NCBI GenBank assembly: GCA_945873625.1
Contig: CAMCDS010000024.1
Span: 1 to 35,648, forward strand
From: an uncultured Porphyromonadaceae bacterium
GTDB taxonomy: Bacteria; Bacteroidota; Bacteroidia; Bacteroidales; Muribaculaceae
Reading direction: 5' to 3'
Length of the DNA: 35,648 bases
A program made the translations under genes and the position numbers. Under the pieces are notes generated by a model, which was not told the DNA's origin, did not search any database, and saw only the letters and a list, made by a program, of their open reading frames with translations. The first letter of the stretch is position 1. The number at the start of each line of letters is the position of its first letter. This document shows, piece after piece, positions 23,014 through 30,682 of this stretch.

Positions 23014-23048
23014 TTGCAAAGATAGCGTTTTTTGGGTACATTTGCAAA
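23014..23048. promoter_or_regulatory. Two completely overlapping divergent promoters (SDR operon and cyd operon)
   Basis: Plus strand: TTG (23014-23016), 20 nt, TACATTTG (23037-23044). Minus strand: TTTG (23048-23045), 20 nt, TATCTTTG (23024-23017). The -33 box of each touches the -7 box of the other, and the whole reads as TTGCAAA..20 nt..TTTGCAA. Polymerase should be able to occupy only one direction at a time. Confidence 0.75.
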
Positions 23049-23117
23049 ATGAAAATCGGTATCTTCTCCCGACGCCAACAACAATTTTTCATAACCACCT
23101 CATCCTCAGCAATCTAA
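23049..23117 (+). CDS. Possible 22-aa leader peptide before the cyd operon
   Basis: The ATG lies 4 nt after the TACATTTG box, so it should be at the very 5' end of the mRNA (leaderless). The frame encodes MKIGIFSRRQQQFFITTSSS plus two more residues and ends in TAA one base before the DUF4492 start codon, which suits translational coupling. It contains three Gln and two Phe in a row but no run typical of amino-acid attenuators. It may be a chance frame; comparison with relatives is needed to tell. Confidence 0.4.
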   Translation: MKIGIFSRRQQQFFITTSSSAI

Positions 23118-23118
23118 T

Positions 23119-23409
23119 ATGACGAGCAAGAACAACCATTCATCACCCCTCTCTCCCGTGGCGGAAACACGCCGCACGGGAGCGGCGGCTTCGATAGGCC
23201 GCTTCGCAAGGAGCGCATGGAGCATGTACTACGACGGATTCCGCTCCATGACCGTCGGAAAGACTCTGTGGGCGATCATCCTCGTGAAGCTTTTCCTCTT
23301 CTTCGTCGTAATAAAGCTCCTCTTCTTCCCCGACGTGCTCAAACGCGACTTCGACACCGACGAGCAGCGCGCCGACCACGTGAGGCAGGAGCTGCTCGAC
23401 CCACGCTGA
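23119..23409 (+). CDS. DUF4492 protein of the cytochrome bd operon
   Basis: The 96-aa protein has one strong membrane helix (LWAIILVKLFLFFVVIKLLFF, about 50-70) after the family signature SMYYDGFRSMTVGKTLW. DUF4492 proteins are small membrane proteins encoded just before cydA in Bacteroidetes, and probably play a part in assembly or stability of the oxidase, comparable to CydX-type subunits, though this is not proven. The N-terminal ~30 residues are polar and low complexity. It is 31 bp from cydA. Confidence 0.85.
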   Translation: MTSKNNHSSPLSPVAETRRTGAAASIGRFARSAWSMYYDGFRSMTVGKTLWAIILVKLFLFFVVIKLLFFPDVLKRDFDTDEQRADHVRQELLDPR

Positions 23410-23440
23410 ACATAAACTTATCAACTAAACCCTTTACCCA

Positions 23441-24997
23441 ATGAATGACTTAATGACCGTAGTCGACTGGTCGAGATGGCAGTTTGCCCTGACAGCCATC
23501 TATCATTGGCTTTTCGTGCCGCTTACACTCGGACTCTCGGTGATGGTGGCGATAATGGAAAGCATTTATGTGCGCACCGGTTCGCAGGCGTGGCTCAAAG
23601 CCACGAAATTCTGGATGACCCTCTTCGGAATCAACTTCGCCATCGGCGTGGCCACGGGCCTCATCCTCGAGTTCGAGTTCGGAACCAACTGGAGCAACTA
23701 CTCCTGGTTTGTCGGCGACATCTTCGGCGCTCCCCTCGCCATCGAGGGAATAGTGGCCTTCTTCATGGAGTCGACGTTTGTGGCCGTGATGTTCTTCGGC
23801 TGGCACCGCGTCAGCAGGCGCTTCCACCTCGCCGCCACATGGCTCACAGCCATCGGCGCCTCGATTTCCGCCCTCTGGATACTCGTGGCCAACGCATGGA
23901 TGCAGTATCCCGTCGGCATGGAGTTTGATCCGGCGCAGATGAGAAACGTGATGGACAACTTCTGGGCGCTTTTCTCCGGAATCGCCGTCAACAAGTTCTT
24001 CCACGCCGTATTCTCCGGCTGGGCGCTGGCCGGCATCTTCGTGATAGGCGTCAGCAGCTGGTTTCTCATTAAAAACCGCAACCGTGAGTTCGCCATCCGG
24101 AGCATCAAGGTAGGCGCATGGACAGGTCTCGCCGGCATGCTCATGACGATGTACACCGGCGACGGATCGGCCGTGGAGGTTACCAAGCATCAGCCGATGA
24201 AGCTCGCCGCCATGGAGGGACTCTACAAAGGCTCGACACAGCAGGGCATCGTGGCCATGGGCCTCGTGAACCCCGCCAAGAGCTGGAACAACGACGAAGA
24301 CGAGTATCTCTTCGACATCGAACTCCCCTACGGACTCTCGATTCTGGCCAAACACGACCCCAACGCTTTCGTGCCGGGCATCACCGACATCATCGAGGGC
24401 GTTGACATCAATGCCAACGGCGACACTATCAACACCGTAGGCTATGCCGAGCGCATAGCACGCGGCAAGATGGCCCACGAGGCCCTGCGCGACTTCGACA
24501 AGGCCAAGGCCGTGCACGACGATGAGGGAATGGCCGACGCGAAGGCCCGCCTCAAAGCCGACTACCCCTACTTCGGCTACGGCTACTTCGACTCGGTCGA
24601 CGAGGCCATACCGCCGGTGGGCGTAACGTTCTATTCGTTCCGCGTGATGGTGATACTCGGCAGCTTCTTCCTGCTGCTCTATATAGTGGTGCTCGTCGGC
24701 ATCTACCGCCGCCAGTGGTTTGAGAAGTCAAAGTGGCTGCAATGGATTGCCCTGGTATCGGTGCCCTTCATGTGGGTATGCTCCGAGGCAGGCTGGATGG
24801 TGGCCGAGGTAGGACGCCAGCCCTGGACCGTGCAGGACCTTCTCCCGACGCGCGCCGCCATTTCGGCCGTGTCGACCACCACTGTGATCACCACCTTCTG
24901 GATGTTTGCCGGCATCTTCACCCTCCTGCTTGTAGCTGAGGTAAGCATCATGATTCGGCAGATTGAAAAGGGATCTAAAAAAGACTTGAATTCATAA
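23441..24997 (+). CDS. cydA: Cytochrome bd ubiquinol oxidase subunit I
   Basis: CydA carries the three hemes and the quinol site of the bd oxidase, which reduces O2 to water at very low oxygen. The 518-aa sequence shows His22 (AIYHWLFVPLTLG, heme b595 ligand), the acidic pair Glu102/Glu110 (IEGIVAFFMEST), His188 (NKFFHAVFSGW), the quinol-binding KHQPMKLAAMEG, and the GRQPW motif after FMWVCSEAGWMVAE. A polar segment between KHQPMK and VTFYSF (about 260-390) is the periplasmic Q-loop region. In an anaerobic gut organism this gives nanaerobic respiration and oxygen removal. cydB follows after 23 bp. Confidence 0.97.
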   Translation: MNDLMTVVDWSRWQFALTAIYHWLFVPLTLGLSVMVAIMESIYVRTGSQAWLKATKFWMTLFGINFAIGVATGLILEFEFGTNWSNYSWFVGDIFGAPLAIEGIVAFFMESTFVAVMFFGWHRVSRRFHLAATWLTAIGASISALWILVANAWMQYPVGMEFDPAQMRNVMDNFWALFSGIAVNKFFHAVFSGWALAGIFVIGVSSWFLIKNRNREFAIRSIKVGAWTGLAGMLMTMYTGDGSAVEVTKHQPMKLAAMEGLYKGSTQQGIVAMGLVNPAKSWNNDEDEYLFDIELPYGLSILAKHDPNAFVPGITDIIEGVDINANGDTINTVGYAERIARGKMAHEALRDFDKAKAVHDDEGMADAKARLKADYPYFGYGYFDSVDEAIPPVGVTFYSFRVMVILGSFFLLLYIVVLVGIYRRQWFEKSKWLQWIALVSVPFMWVCSEAGWMVAEVGRQPWTVQDLLPTRAAISAVSTTTVITTFWMFAGIFTLLLVAEVSIMIRQIEKGSKKDLNS

Positions 24998-25020
24998 TAA
25001 ACACTTAAACAGGAAATATC

Positions 25021-26172
25021 ATGACACTTGAATTTATGCAAAACTATTGGTGGCTCCTGGCGTCGGTGCTCGGAGGCCTGTTGGTGTTTCTGCTTTTCGT
25101 GCAGGGCGGGCAGTCGATGCTGCTCAGCAGCCGCGACAACGCCACGCGCGAACTGATAGTCAATTCGATGGGACGCAAATGGGAGCTGACGTTCACCACG
25201 CTCGTAGTGTTCGGCGGAGCCATGTTCGCCTCCTTCCCCCTCTTCTACTCCACGAGCTTCGGCGGAGCCTACTGGCTCTGGATGCTCATCCTCTTCAGCT
25301 TCATCCTCCAGGCCGTCAGCTATGAATACCGCAACAAGAAAGGCAACATCTACGGCACCCGCACCTACGACATCTTCCTCTTCATCAACGGATGCGTGGG
25401 CTGCATACTGCTGGGCGTGGCCGTGTCGATGTTCTTCTTCGGCGCACACTTCACCGTTTCAAAAGGGAATCTGCTCGACAGCGCGTCGCCCGTGATTTCC
25501 ACCTGGGCGCCTACCCATGGATTCGAGGCTATCTTCAACTGGAAGAACCTCATCCTCGGAGTGGCCATACTCTTCCTTGCCCGCACGCAGGCCTGCCTCT
25601 ACATGATGAACTACATCTGTGACGACGCCCGCTTCTTTGACGACCTCAAACGCCGCACGCTCATCAACGGCGGCATATTCGTGGTCTTCTTCCTCTGGTT
25701 CATGACCATGCTCCTCACCGCCACCGGCTACGACGTGCTTACCCTCAACTTCGTGATTGTGAGAGTCGAAGACGAACCCTTCAAGTATTTCCACAGCTAC
25801 CTCTCGCAGTGGTTCTCGCTCGCCGTGCTGCTTCTCGGCGTAGCGGGCGTGCTCTACGGAATAGGACGCTCGGCCTTCGGCCGCCACTACACCCGCGGAA
25901 TATGGTGGAGCGGCATAGGGACAATCCTCGTCGTATGCTCCCTCTTCTGGGTGGCAGGCTACGGCGACACGGCCTTCTATCCCTCGCTCGACGATCCCAT
26001 GTCGTCGCTCACGATCAACAACAGCTCTTCGTCTTATTTCACGCTGCAGGTGATGACCTACGTCTCGCTGCTCATCCCCTTCGTGGCCGCCTACATCTGG
26101 TATGTATGGCGCTCGATGGACATCGACAAGCTCACCTCGGCCCAGCTTGAGAAAACCGACCACAAATATTGA
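25021..26172 (+). CDS. cydB: Cytochrome bd ubiquinol oxidase subunit II
   Basis: CydB is the structural partner of CydA and helps conduct protons to the oxygen site. The 383-aa protein has about nine hydrophobic segments, the N-terminal WWLLASVLGGLLVFLLFVQGGQS motif with the conserved GGQS stretch, NSMGRKWELTFTTLVVFGGA (the WE motif of the family), and ARTQACLYMMNYI. It closes the cyd operon; a strong terminator lies directly after it. Confidence 0.96.
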   Translation: MTLEFMQNYWWLLASVLGGLLVFLLFVQGGQSMLLSSRDNATRELIVNSMGRKWELTFTTLVVFGGAMFASFPLFYSTSFGGAYWLWMLILFSFILQAVSYEYRNKKGNIYGTRTYDIFLFINGCVGCILLGVAVSMFFFGAHFTVSKGNLLDSASPVISTWAPTHGFEAIFNWKNLILGVAILFLARTQACLYMMNYICDDARFFDDLKRRTLINGGIFVVFFLWFMTMLLTATGYDVLTLNFVIVRVEDEPFKYFHSYLSQWFSLAVLLLGVAGVLYGIGRSAFGRHYTRGIWWSGIGTILVVCSLFWVAGYGDTAFYPSLDDPMSSLTINNSSSSYFTLQVMTYVSLLIPFVAAYIWYVWRSMDIDKLTSAQLEKTDHKY

Positions 26173-26188
26173 AAACATCCACCCCACA

Positions 26189-26236
26189 GAGGGGGGAAGG
26201 CCTCAAGGGACAACCTTAAGGGCTTCCCCCTCTTTT
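26189..26236 (+). terminator. Terminator of the cyd operon
   Basis: GAGGGGGGAAGGCC (26189-26202) pairs with GGGCTTCCCCCTC (26220-26232) with one bulge and one mismatch, then TTTT. It lies between cydB and yigZ, so yigZ probably depends on read-through or a separate promoter. Confidence 0.8.
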
Positions 26237-26250
26237 CCTGACTTTACAGA

Positions 26251-26844
26251 ATGGACGACATCTACCTCACGGTGGCCTCGGAAGGCAAAGACATATATAA
26301 GGAGAAGATGAGCAAATTCATCGGCTTCGCCATCCCCGTGTCGGACGCCGACGAAGCCAAGGCCGAGATTAAGCGCATACAGAACGAATACCACGACGCA
26401 CGCCACGTCTGCTGGGCCTACATGATAGGCGCCGACCGCACGCAATGGCAGCTCAACGACAATGGCGAGCCTTCGGGCACGGCCGGCAAACCGATACTCG
26501 GACAGATAAACTCGGCCGGAGTGTCGGATGTGGTGGTGGTGGTCGTAAGATACTTCGGAGGCATCAAGCTCGGCACTCCGGGACTGACGGCCGCCTATCG
26601 CGAAGCCGCCCGCCTCGCCATAGCCGCCGCCGGCACCGTGGAGCGCCAGCTAACCCGCATGCTTGAAATCACCTTCCCCTACCCCTCGACCAACGAGGTG
26701 ATGAAAGTGGCCAAGCAGCCGGGCATCACGGTGCTCGGCCAGACGTTCGACTGCACGTGCTCGATGCGCCTCGAAGTGCCGCTGGGGCGCTACGAAGAGG
26801 TGGCCGGAAGGCTCTCGTCCATCGACGGAACATCGCTGCTCTGA
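26251..26844 (+). CDS. yigZ: YigZ/IMPACT family protein
   Basis: The 197-aa protein has the UPF0029 N-terminal domain signature (SKFIGFAIPVSDADEAKAEI, HDARHVCWAYMIG, NDNGEPSGTAGKPIL, VVVVRYFGGIKLGTPGL). The C-terminal DUF1949 domain (QLTRMLEITFPYPSTNEVMKV) follows. IMPACT in eukaryotes regulates Gcn2. The bacterial protein is thought to bind nucleic acid or the ribosome, but its role is not settled. It lies 78 bp past cydB with a terminator in between and is followed by another terminator. Confidence 0.93.
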   Translation: MDDIYLTVASEGKDIYKEKMSKFIGFAIPVSDADEAKAEIKRIQNEYHDARHVCWAYMIGADRTQWQLNDNGEPSGTAGKPILGQINSAGVSDVVVVVVRYFGGIKLGTPGLTAAYREAARLAIAAAGTVERQLTRMLEITFPYPSTNEVMKVAKQPGITVLGQTFDCTCSMRLEVPLGRYEEVAGRLSSIDGTSLL

Positions 26845-26916
26845 AGCCCCGCGCCGACCCCCGAAAATGCCCCGAAAACGCCCCTCAGGCAGGTAAAATT
26901 GGCTAAAATTGTGCCT

Positions 26917-26942
26917 CTCAGAGGCTTCTGAGCGTTTTTTTT
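26917..26942 (+). terminator. Terminator of yigZ
   Basis: CTCAGA (26917-26922), loop GGCT, TCTGAG (26927-26932), CG, then eight T. It lies about 70 bp after the yigZ stop codon. Confidence 0.85.
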
Positions 26943-27084
26943 AATAAAAATCACGCTTTAATAGCCTCTATATCAAAAATAATTCCGATATTTGCACTGC
27001 CAAAACGGAAACGACCCCCAAGAATCGGCTCCGGAAGGCTTGACAAAGACTTATTCTCAACATATTAACCAGTTATACACCAAT

Positions 27085-27357
27085 ATGACAAAAGCTGATA
27101 TTGTGAACGAGATTTCCCGCAGCACGGGGCTTGAGAAAACGGCTGTCCTGGCCACCATCGAGAAATTCATGGACGTGGTGAAAGACAACATGGCCAACGG
27201 CGAAAACGTGTACCTCCGCGGATTCGGAAGCTTCATCATCAAGACCCGCAAAGAGAAAACTGCACGCAACATCTCGCAGAACACAACGCTCATCATCCCC
27301 GAACACCGAATCCCGGCTTTCAAGCCCTCGCGCATGTTCCTCGATCAGGTGAAGTAA
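27085..27357 (+). CDS. HU family DNA-binding protein
   Basis: This 90-aa HU/IHF-type dimeric nucleoid protein has N-terminal helices (TKADIVNEISRSTGLEKTAVLATIEKFMDVV), then beta-strands with GENVYLRGFGSFIIKTRKEKTARN, the signature block, and the DNA-bending arm (NTTLIIPEHRIPAFKPSR). The usual PA/xP pair at the arm tip appears as IPAF. I start it at 27085 (MTKADI..) because this is the family N terminus; the longer upstream frame has no homology. GATATTTG (26987-26994) is a near-consensus -7 box giving a leader of about 85 nt. Exact HU versus IHF type cannot be told. Confidence 0.93.
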   Translation: MTKADIVNEISRSTGLEKTAVLATIEKFMDVVKDNMANGENVYLRGFGSFIIKTRKEKTARNISQNTTLIIPEHRIPAFKPSRMFLDQVK

Positions 27358-27522
27358 TCCTTCCCCGCCGACTAACATCCGGGATACGCTGAGCGGCACA
27401 TCCGACACAGATTATCCGCCACGCAGACCGATGCCGGTGCCCCCGAGAGGGTAAGGAATCCGCGACGTCGACCGGCGGAAAAGAAGAAAATATACAAAAC
27501 CAACAATTAAAAATAATTTGTT

Positions 27523-27612
27523 ATGCCAAGCGGAAAGAAAAGAAAAGGCCACAAAATGGCTACGCACAAACGCAAAAAAAGACTGAGAAAGAATCGTCAT
27601 AAGAAGAAATAA
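27523..27612 (+). CDS. 29-aa basic ribosome-associated protein (COX24/AURKAIP1/mS38-like)
   Basis: A 30-codon gene encoding MPSGKKRKGHKMATHKRKKR and nine more basic residues. Over half of the residues are Lys, Arg or His. I recognise it as the tiny Bacteroidetes protein annotated as AURKAIP1/COX24 domain, related to the mitochondrial small-subunit protein mS38, so it probably sits on the ribosome near the decoding region (known of the family; inferred here). It lies 165 bp after HU and 267 bp before RNase G. It is short enough to be missed by most gene finders. Confidence 0.85.
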   Translation: MPSGKKRKGHKMATHKRKKRLRKNRHKKK

Positions 27613-27879
27613 GCAAGCGCTCCGCCTCGCCCGCGAGGGCTCGGCGCCGCTTGGGAATCTTCGCGGAGCGCTTCCGGACTGCGTAAAGGTTCCGGCAGGC
27701 CTCACGGCGACCACATTCTCAAAACCAACGACAGACCGGAGATTAGCCCACGCCTCAGCGTGGCTGATCTCCATGGTTCTGTTTAAAGCGGAGGCTCCCT
27801 CCCGGCCGATTAGCCCGCAGGCGACGGCACGCCGGCCGGCGCGAGGACTCCCCCCAAAATAACACACCAACATCAAAAA
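27613..27879 (+). promoter_or_regulatory. Structured leader region before the RNase G gene
   Basis: No gene is found here. Two strong inverted repeats are: AGCGCTCCGC (27616-27625) with GCGGAGCGCT (27663-27672) enclosing a CTCGC-CC-GCGAG hairpin; and a 35-nt hairpin at 27738-27772 (GGAGATTAGCC.. with ..GGCTGATCTCC, one bulge). Neither is followed by a U tract, which argues against simple termination. A CGCCGGCCGGCG-rich stretch follows near 27830. The region could be a 5' leader that RNase G itself cuts. Confidence 0.5.
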
Positions 27880-29505
27880 ATGAAAAGCGAACTCATTGTA
27901 GACGTTCAGCAGAAAGAGATTTCGATCGCTCTGACCGAAGACTCCAGGCTGGTCTCGCTCCAGAAGGAAAGCCGCAACATTGCTTACGCTGTCGGCGACC
28001 TCTATCTGGCCAAAGTGAGAAAGCTGATGCCGGGGCTCAACGCAGCCTTCGTCGACGTCGGCTACGACAAAGACGCTTTTCTTCATTATCTCGATCTCGG
28101 CTCCCACTTCAACGCATACTCCGAATTTATAAAAGAAGCGCTTGCCGACCCAAAGAAAATCCCCTCCCCTGCCAAATTCAAGCAGACGGAAGACATCTCG
28201 AAACAAGGCGCCATCGCCAACGTGCTCACGCAGGGACAGCCCCTGCTCGTGCAGATAGCCAAAGAGCCGATTTCGTCGAAAGGACCGAGGCTGACCACCG
28301 AAATATCATTCACCGGAAGGTTTATCGTCCTCATCCCCTTCTCCGACAAAATCTCCATTTCGAGCAAAATCAAATCTACCGAGGAGAAAATCAGGCTCCG
28401 ACAGCTTATCGGAAGCATCAAGCCCAAAGGTTTCGGGGTGATAGTGCGCACATCGGCCGAAAACAAGCGTGTGGCCGAACTCAACCACGAGATGCGCACC
28501 CTCATGAAATGCTGGGAGGAATCTATCGCCAAGATGCAGAGGAGCCAGCCCCCGGCCCTCATTTTCGAAGAGGAATCAAGAGCCGTCAGCGTGATCCGCG
28601 ACATCTTCAGCTCCAACTTCGAAAGCATCTACGTCAACGACAAAGAGACGATGGAGCAGATACAGAACTATGTGGCTCTCATCGCTCCCGAACGCAAGGA
28701 GATCGTAAAGTTCTATTCGAAAGACACCCCTATCTTCGACCACTTCAATATCACCCGGCAGATCAAAAGCTCGTTCGGGAAGACGGTTTCGTTCAAGAGC
28801 GGTGCCTACATCATCATAGAGCACACGGAAGCGCTCCACGTGATAGACGTCAACTCGGGCAACCGTGCCAAAGCCGGCAACGACCAGGAGACCAACGCCC
28901 TCGACGTCAATCTTAAGGCTGCCGACGAAATAGCCCGGCAGCTGCGTCTCAGAGATATGGGCGGAATAATCGTGATCGACTTCATCGACATGAACAAATC
29001 CGAACACCGCCAGGCGCTCTACGACCACATGCGCGAAATAATGGCCAACGACAGGGCTCGCCACAATATCCTGCCCCTCAGCAAATTCGGACTGATGCAG
29101 ATTACTCGCCAGAGAGTAAGGCCCGCTCTCGACATCACGACCTCCGAGACCTGTCCCTCATGCTTCGGCAAGGGGGAGATACAGCCGTCGCTCCTCTTCA
29201 CCGACAAGCTCGAAGAGAAGCTCGACTATCTCGTGAACCACCTAAAAATCGGCAAGTTCACAATGTATATCCACCCCTTCGTCGACGCCTATATCAAGAA
29301 GGGCATACTGTCGATATACGTGAAATGGCGCCGCAAATTCGGCCGTGGAGTGAAGATAGTGGCCGACGAGTCGATGGCGTTCCTCGCCTACCGCGTAATC
29401 GACCATACCGGCAAGGCAATCGACATCCAGGAGGAGAGCGACATGCAGTCGAGCCAGTCGAAATCCGGAGCCAAAATCAAGAATCGAGATAAAGAAGAAA
29501 ACTGA
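27880..29505 (+). CDS. rng: Ribonuclease E/G family endoribonuclease
   Basis: The 541-aa protein has RNase G length, without the long scaffold tail of E. coli RNase E. An interrupted S1 domain (about 36-120: YAVGDLYLAKVRKLMPGLNAAFVDVG and later) binds the 5' end and substrate. The catalytic DNase-I-like domain carries Asp323 (VIDVNSG) and Asp367 (VIDFIDM), the magnesium ligands, and the zinc-link CPSC (Cys425, Cys428) joins subunits of the tetramer. It matures rRNA and starts mRNA decay from 5'-monophosphate ends. The C terminus is polar and basic (SKSGAKIKNRDKEEN). HU and the mS38-like gene lie upstream on the same strand. Confidence 0.95.
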   Translation: MKSELIVDVQQKEISIALTEDSRLVSLQKESRNIAYAVGDLYLAKVRKLMPGLNAAFVDVGYDKDAFLHYLDLGSHFNAYSEFIKEALADPKKIPSPAKFKQTEDISKQGAIANVLTQGQPLLVQIAKEPISSKGPRLTTEISFTGRFIVLIPFSDKISISSKIKSTEEKIRLRQLIGSIKPKGFGVIVRTSAENKRVAELNHEMRTLMKCWEESIAKMQRSQPPALIFEEESRAVSVIRDIFSSNFESIYVNDKETMEQIQNYVALIAPERKEIVKFYSKDTPIFDHFNITRQIKSSFGKTVSFKSGAYIIIEHTEALHVIDVNSGNRAKAGNDQETNALDVNLKAADEIARQLRLRDMGGIIVIDFIDMNKSEHRQALYDHMREIMANDRARHNILPLSKFGLMQITRQRVRPALDITTSETCPSCFGKGEIQPSLLFTDKLEEKLDYLVNHLKIGKFTMYIHPFVDAYIKKGILSIYVKWRRKFGRGVKIVADESMAFLAYRVIDHTGKAIDIQEESDMQSSQSKSGAKIKNRDKEEN

Positions 29506-29556
29506 TTACAGACTTCTGAATTGACTTACACGCCAATTCCCCGCACTAAAAAACGC

Positions 29557-29596
29557 ATCGGGAGACAGACTGGACCGAAGTCCTCTGTCTCCCGAT
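29557..29596. terminator. Bidirectional terminator between RNase G and GH53 genes
   Basis: ATCGGGAGACAG (29557-29568) and CTGTCTCCCGAT (29585-29596) form a 12-bp stem with a further GGAC/GTCC pair in the loop. On the plus strand TCTTATTT follows; on the minus strand GCGTTTTTT follows. It serves the convergent genes on both sides. Confidence 0.85.
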
Positions 29597-29623
29597 TCTT
29601 ATTTCGCACGCCGCCTGGGAATG

Positions 29624-30682
29624 TCAGTCGCGGGGAGTGAAGCTGAAAGCGCCCATTTGCGTTCCGGGCGAGCCGATGGAGGTGAAGGCTCCTTTGGTAT
29701 AGCCTTTCCATCCGCCGTAGCACTGCGGCTCCCAATAGAATACCCCGATGAAACGCCTGCCGGGAATAGCGTCGGCCAGCGCAAGACATCCGTCGAGAAA
29801 GGCTCGGCATTGGGCGGCATACGCCTCCCCCATCCCTACCTCGCAGAGCATCACGTCTTTATCGTAGCGCGATATGCACGCCTTGATGTTGGCCTCGGTC
29901 TTGGCAAGATAGTCGATATAGTTGTTGGGCTCGGGATAAAGCGACATCCCTATCACATCATATTTTCCGCCGCGCGTGCGGAGTATGTCGAAAAGCCATC
30001 GGAACAGCGATTCGTCCTGACCGTTCTGAAGGTGGACTATCACCTTCGCGTCGGGAAACACCGATTTCACGGCATCGTAGGCGGCATTGTTGAGCGCCAC
30101 GTATCCGTCGGGATTGGTATCGGCCTTCCCAAGGGGCCACAGCATGCCGTTGCCCGTCTCGTTGCCGGCCTGCACCCACAGGGGCGATATGCCGGCGTCC
30201 CTGAGCGCGATGCACGCCTCGCGCGTGTAGTCGCCTACTTTGGCGACAAGCTGCTGCAGGTCGAGACCCTGCCATTTAGCCGGAACTGTCTGCTGCGACG
30301 GGTCGGCCCAGCTGTCGGAATAATGAAAGTCGAGCATCACGTCGAGGCCGAGGCTCTCTGCCCTCCGGCATTTCTCCAATACGTCCGGAAGCGAGCAATA
30401 GCTGTCTTCGGGATCCACCCAAAGCCTGAGCCTCACAGCGTTGATGCCGGTGCCTTTCAGTATCTCAAGGCAGTCGCCCTTCCTGCCTGACGGAAAACGA
30501 AACTTCACTCCCTCGGCCTCCATCTCGGTGAGCCAGCTAATGTCGGCTCCTTTGGCAAGCCATTCTTTGGCGGCCGGAGGAGTCGGAGGATTGGGGTCAG
30601 GGTCCGGCCCGTCGTGATCCGAGCCGCATCCCGCAAGGAGGGCTGCGGCGGCAAAGGCCACAGGTAAAAGGTATCTTTTCAT
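29624..30682 (-). CDS. GH53 endo-beta-1,4-galactanase, lipoprotein
   Basis: The 352-aa protein begins with a lipoprotein signal (LLPVAFAAAALLAGC, Cys19) and a proline/aspartate linker (DHDGPDPDPNPPTPP), which suggests anchoring in the outer membrane. The (beta/alpha)8 GH53 domain follows: KGADISWLTEMEAEG, AVRLRLWVDP, the acid/base Glu175 in QAGNETGNG, and the nucleophile Glu281 in VMLCEVGMGEAY. Such enzymes cut beta-1,4-galactan side chains of pectin or arabinogalactan I. There is no SusC/SusD pair nearby. Its ATG overlaps the stop of aguB (ATGA), placing it unusually as the last gene of a polyamine operon. Confidence 0.9.
   Translation of the reverse strand: MKRYLLPVAFAAAALLAGCGSDHDGPDPDPNPPTPPAAKEWLAKGADISWLTEMEAEGVKFRFPSGRKGDCLEILKGTGINAVRLRLWVDPEDSYCSLPDVLEKCRRAESLGLDVMLDFHYSDSWADPSQQTVPAKWQGLDLQQLVAKVGDYTREACIALRDAGISPLWVQAGNETGNGMLWPLGKADTNPDGYVALNNAAYDAVKSVFPDAKVIVHLQNGQDESLFRWLFDILRTRGGKYDVIGMSLYPEPNNYIDYLAKTEANIKACISRYDKDVMLCEVGMGEAYAAQCRAFLDGCLALADAIPGRRFIGVFYWEPQCYGGWKGYTKGAFTSIGSPGTQMGAFSFTPRD

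Noticed and set aside
22984..23019. Longer N terminus for the SDR protein
   Set aside because: It would start within the -7 box; the SDR fold begins normally at the Met at 22983.
23450..24517. 355-codon minus-strand frame opposite cydA
   Set aside because: Antisense shadow rich in His, Glu and Val, the usual complement of the sense codon bias; cydA has all heme ligands.
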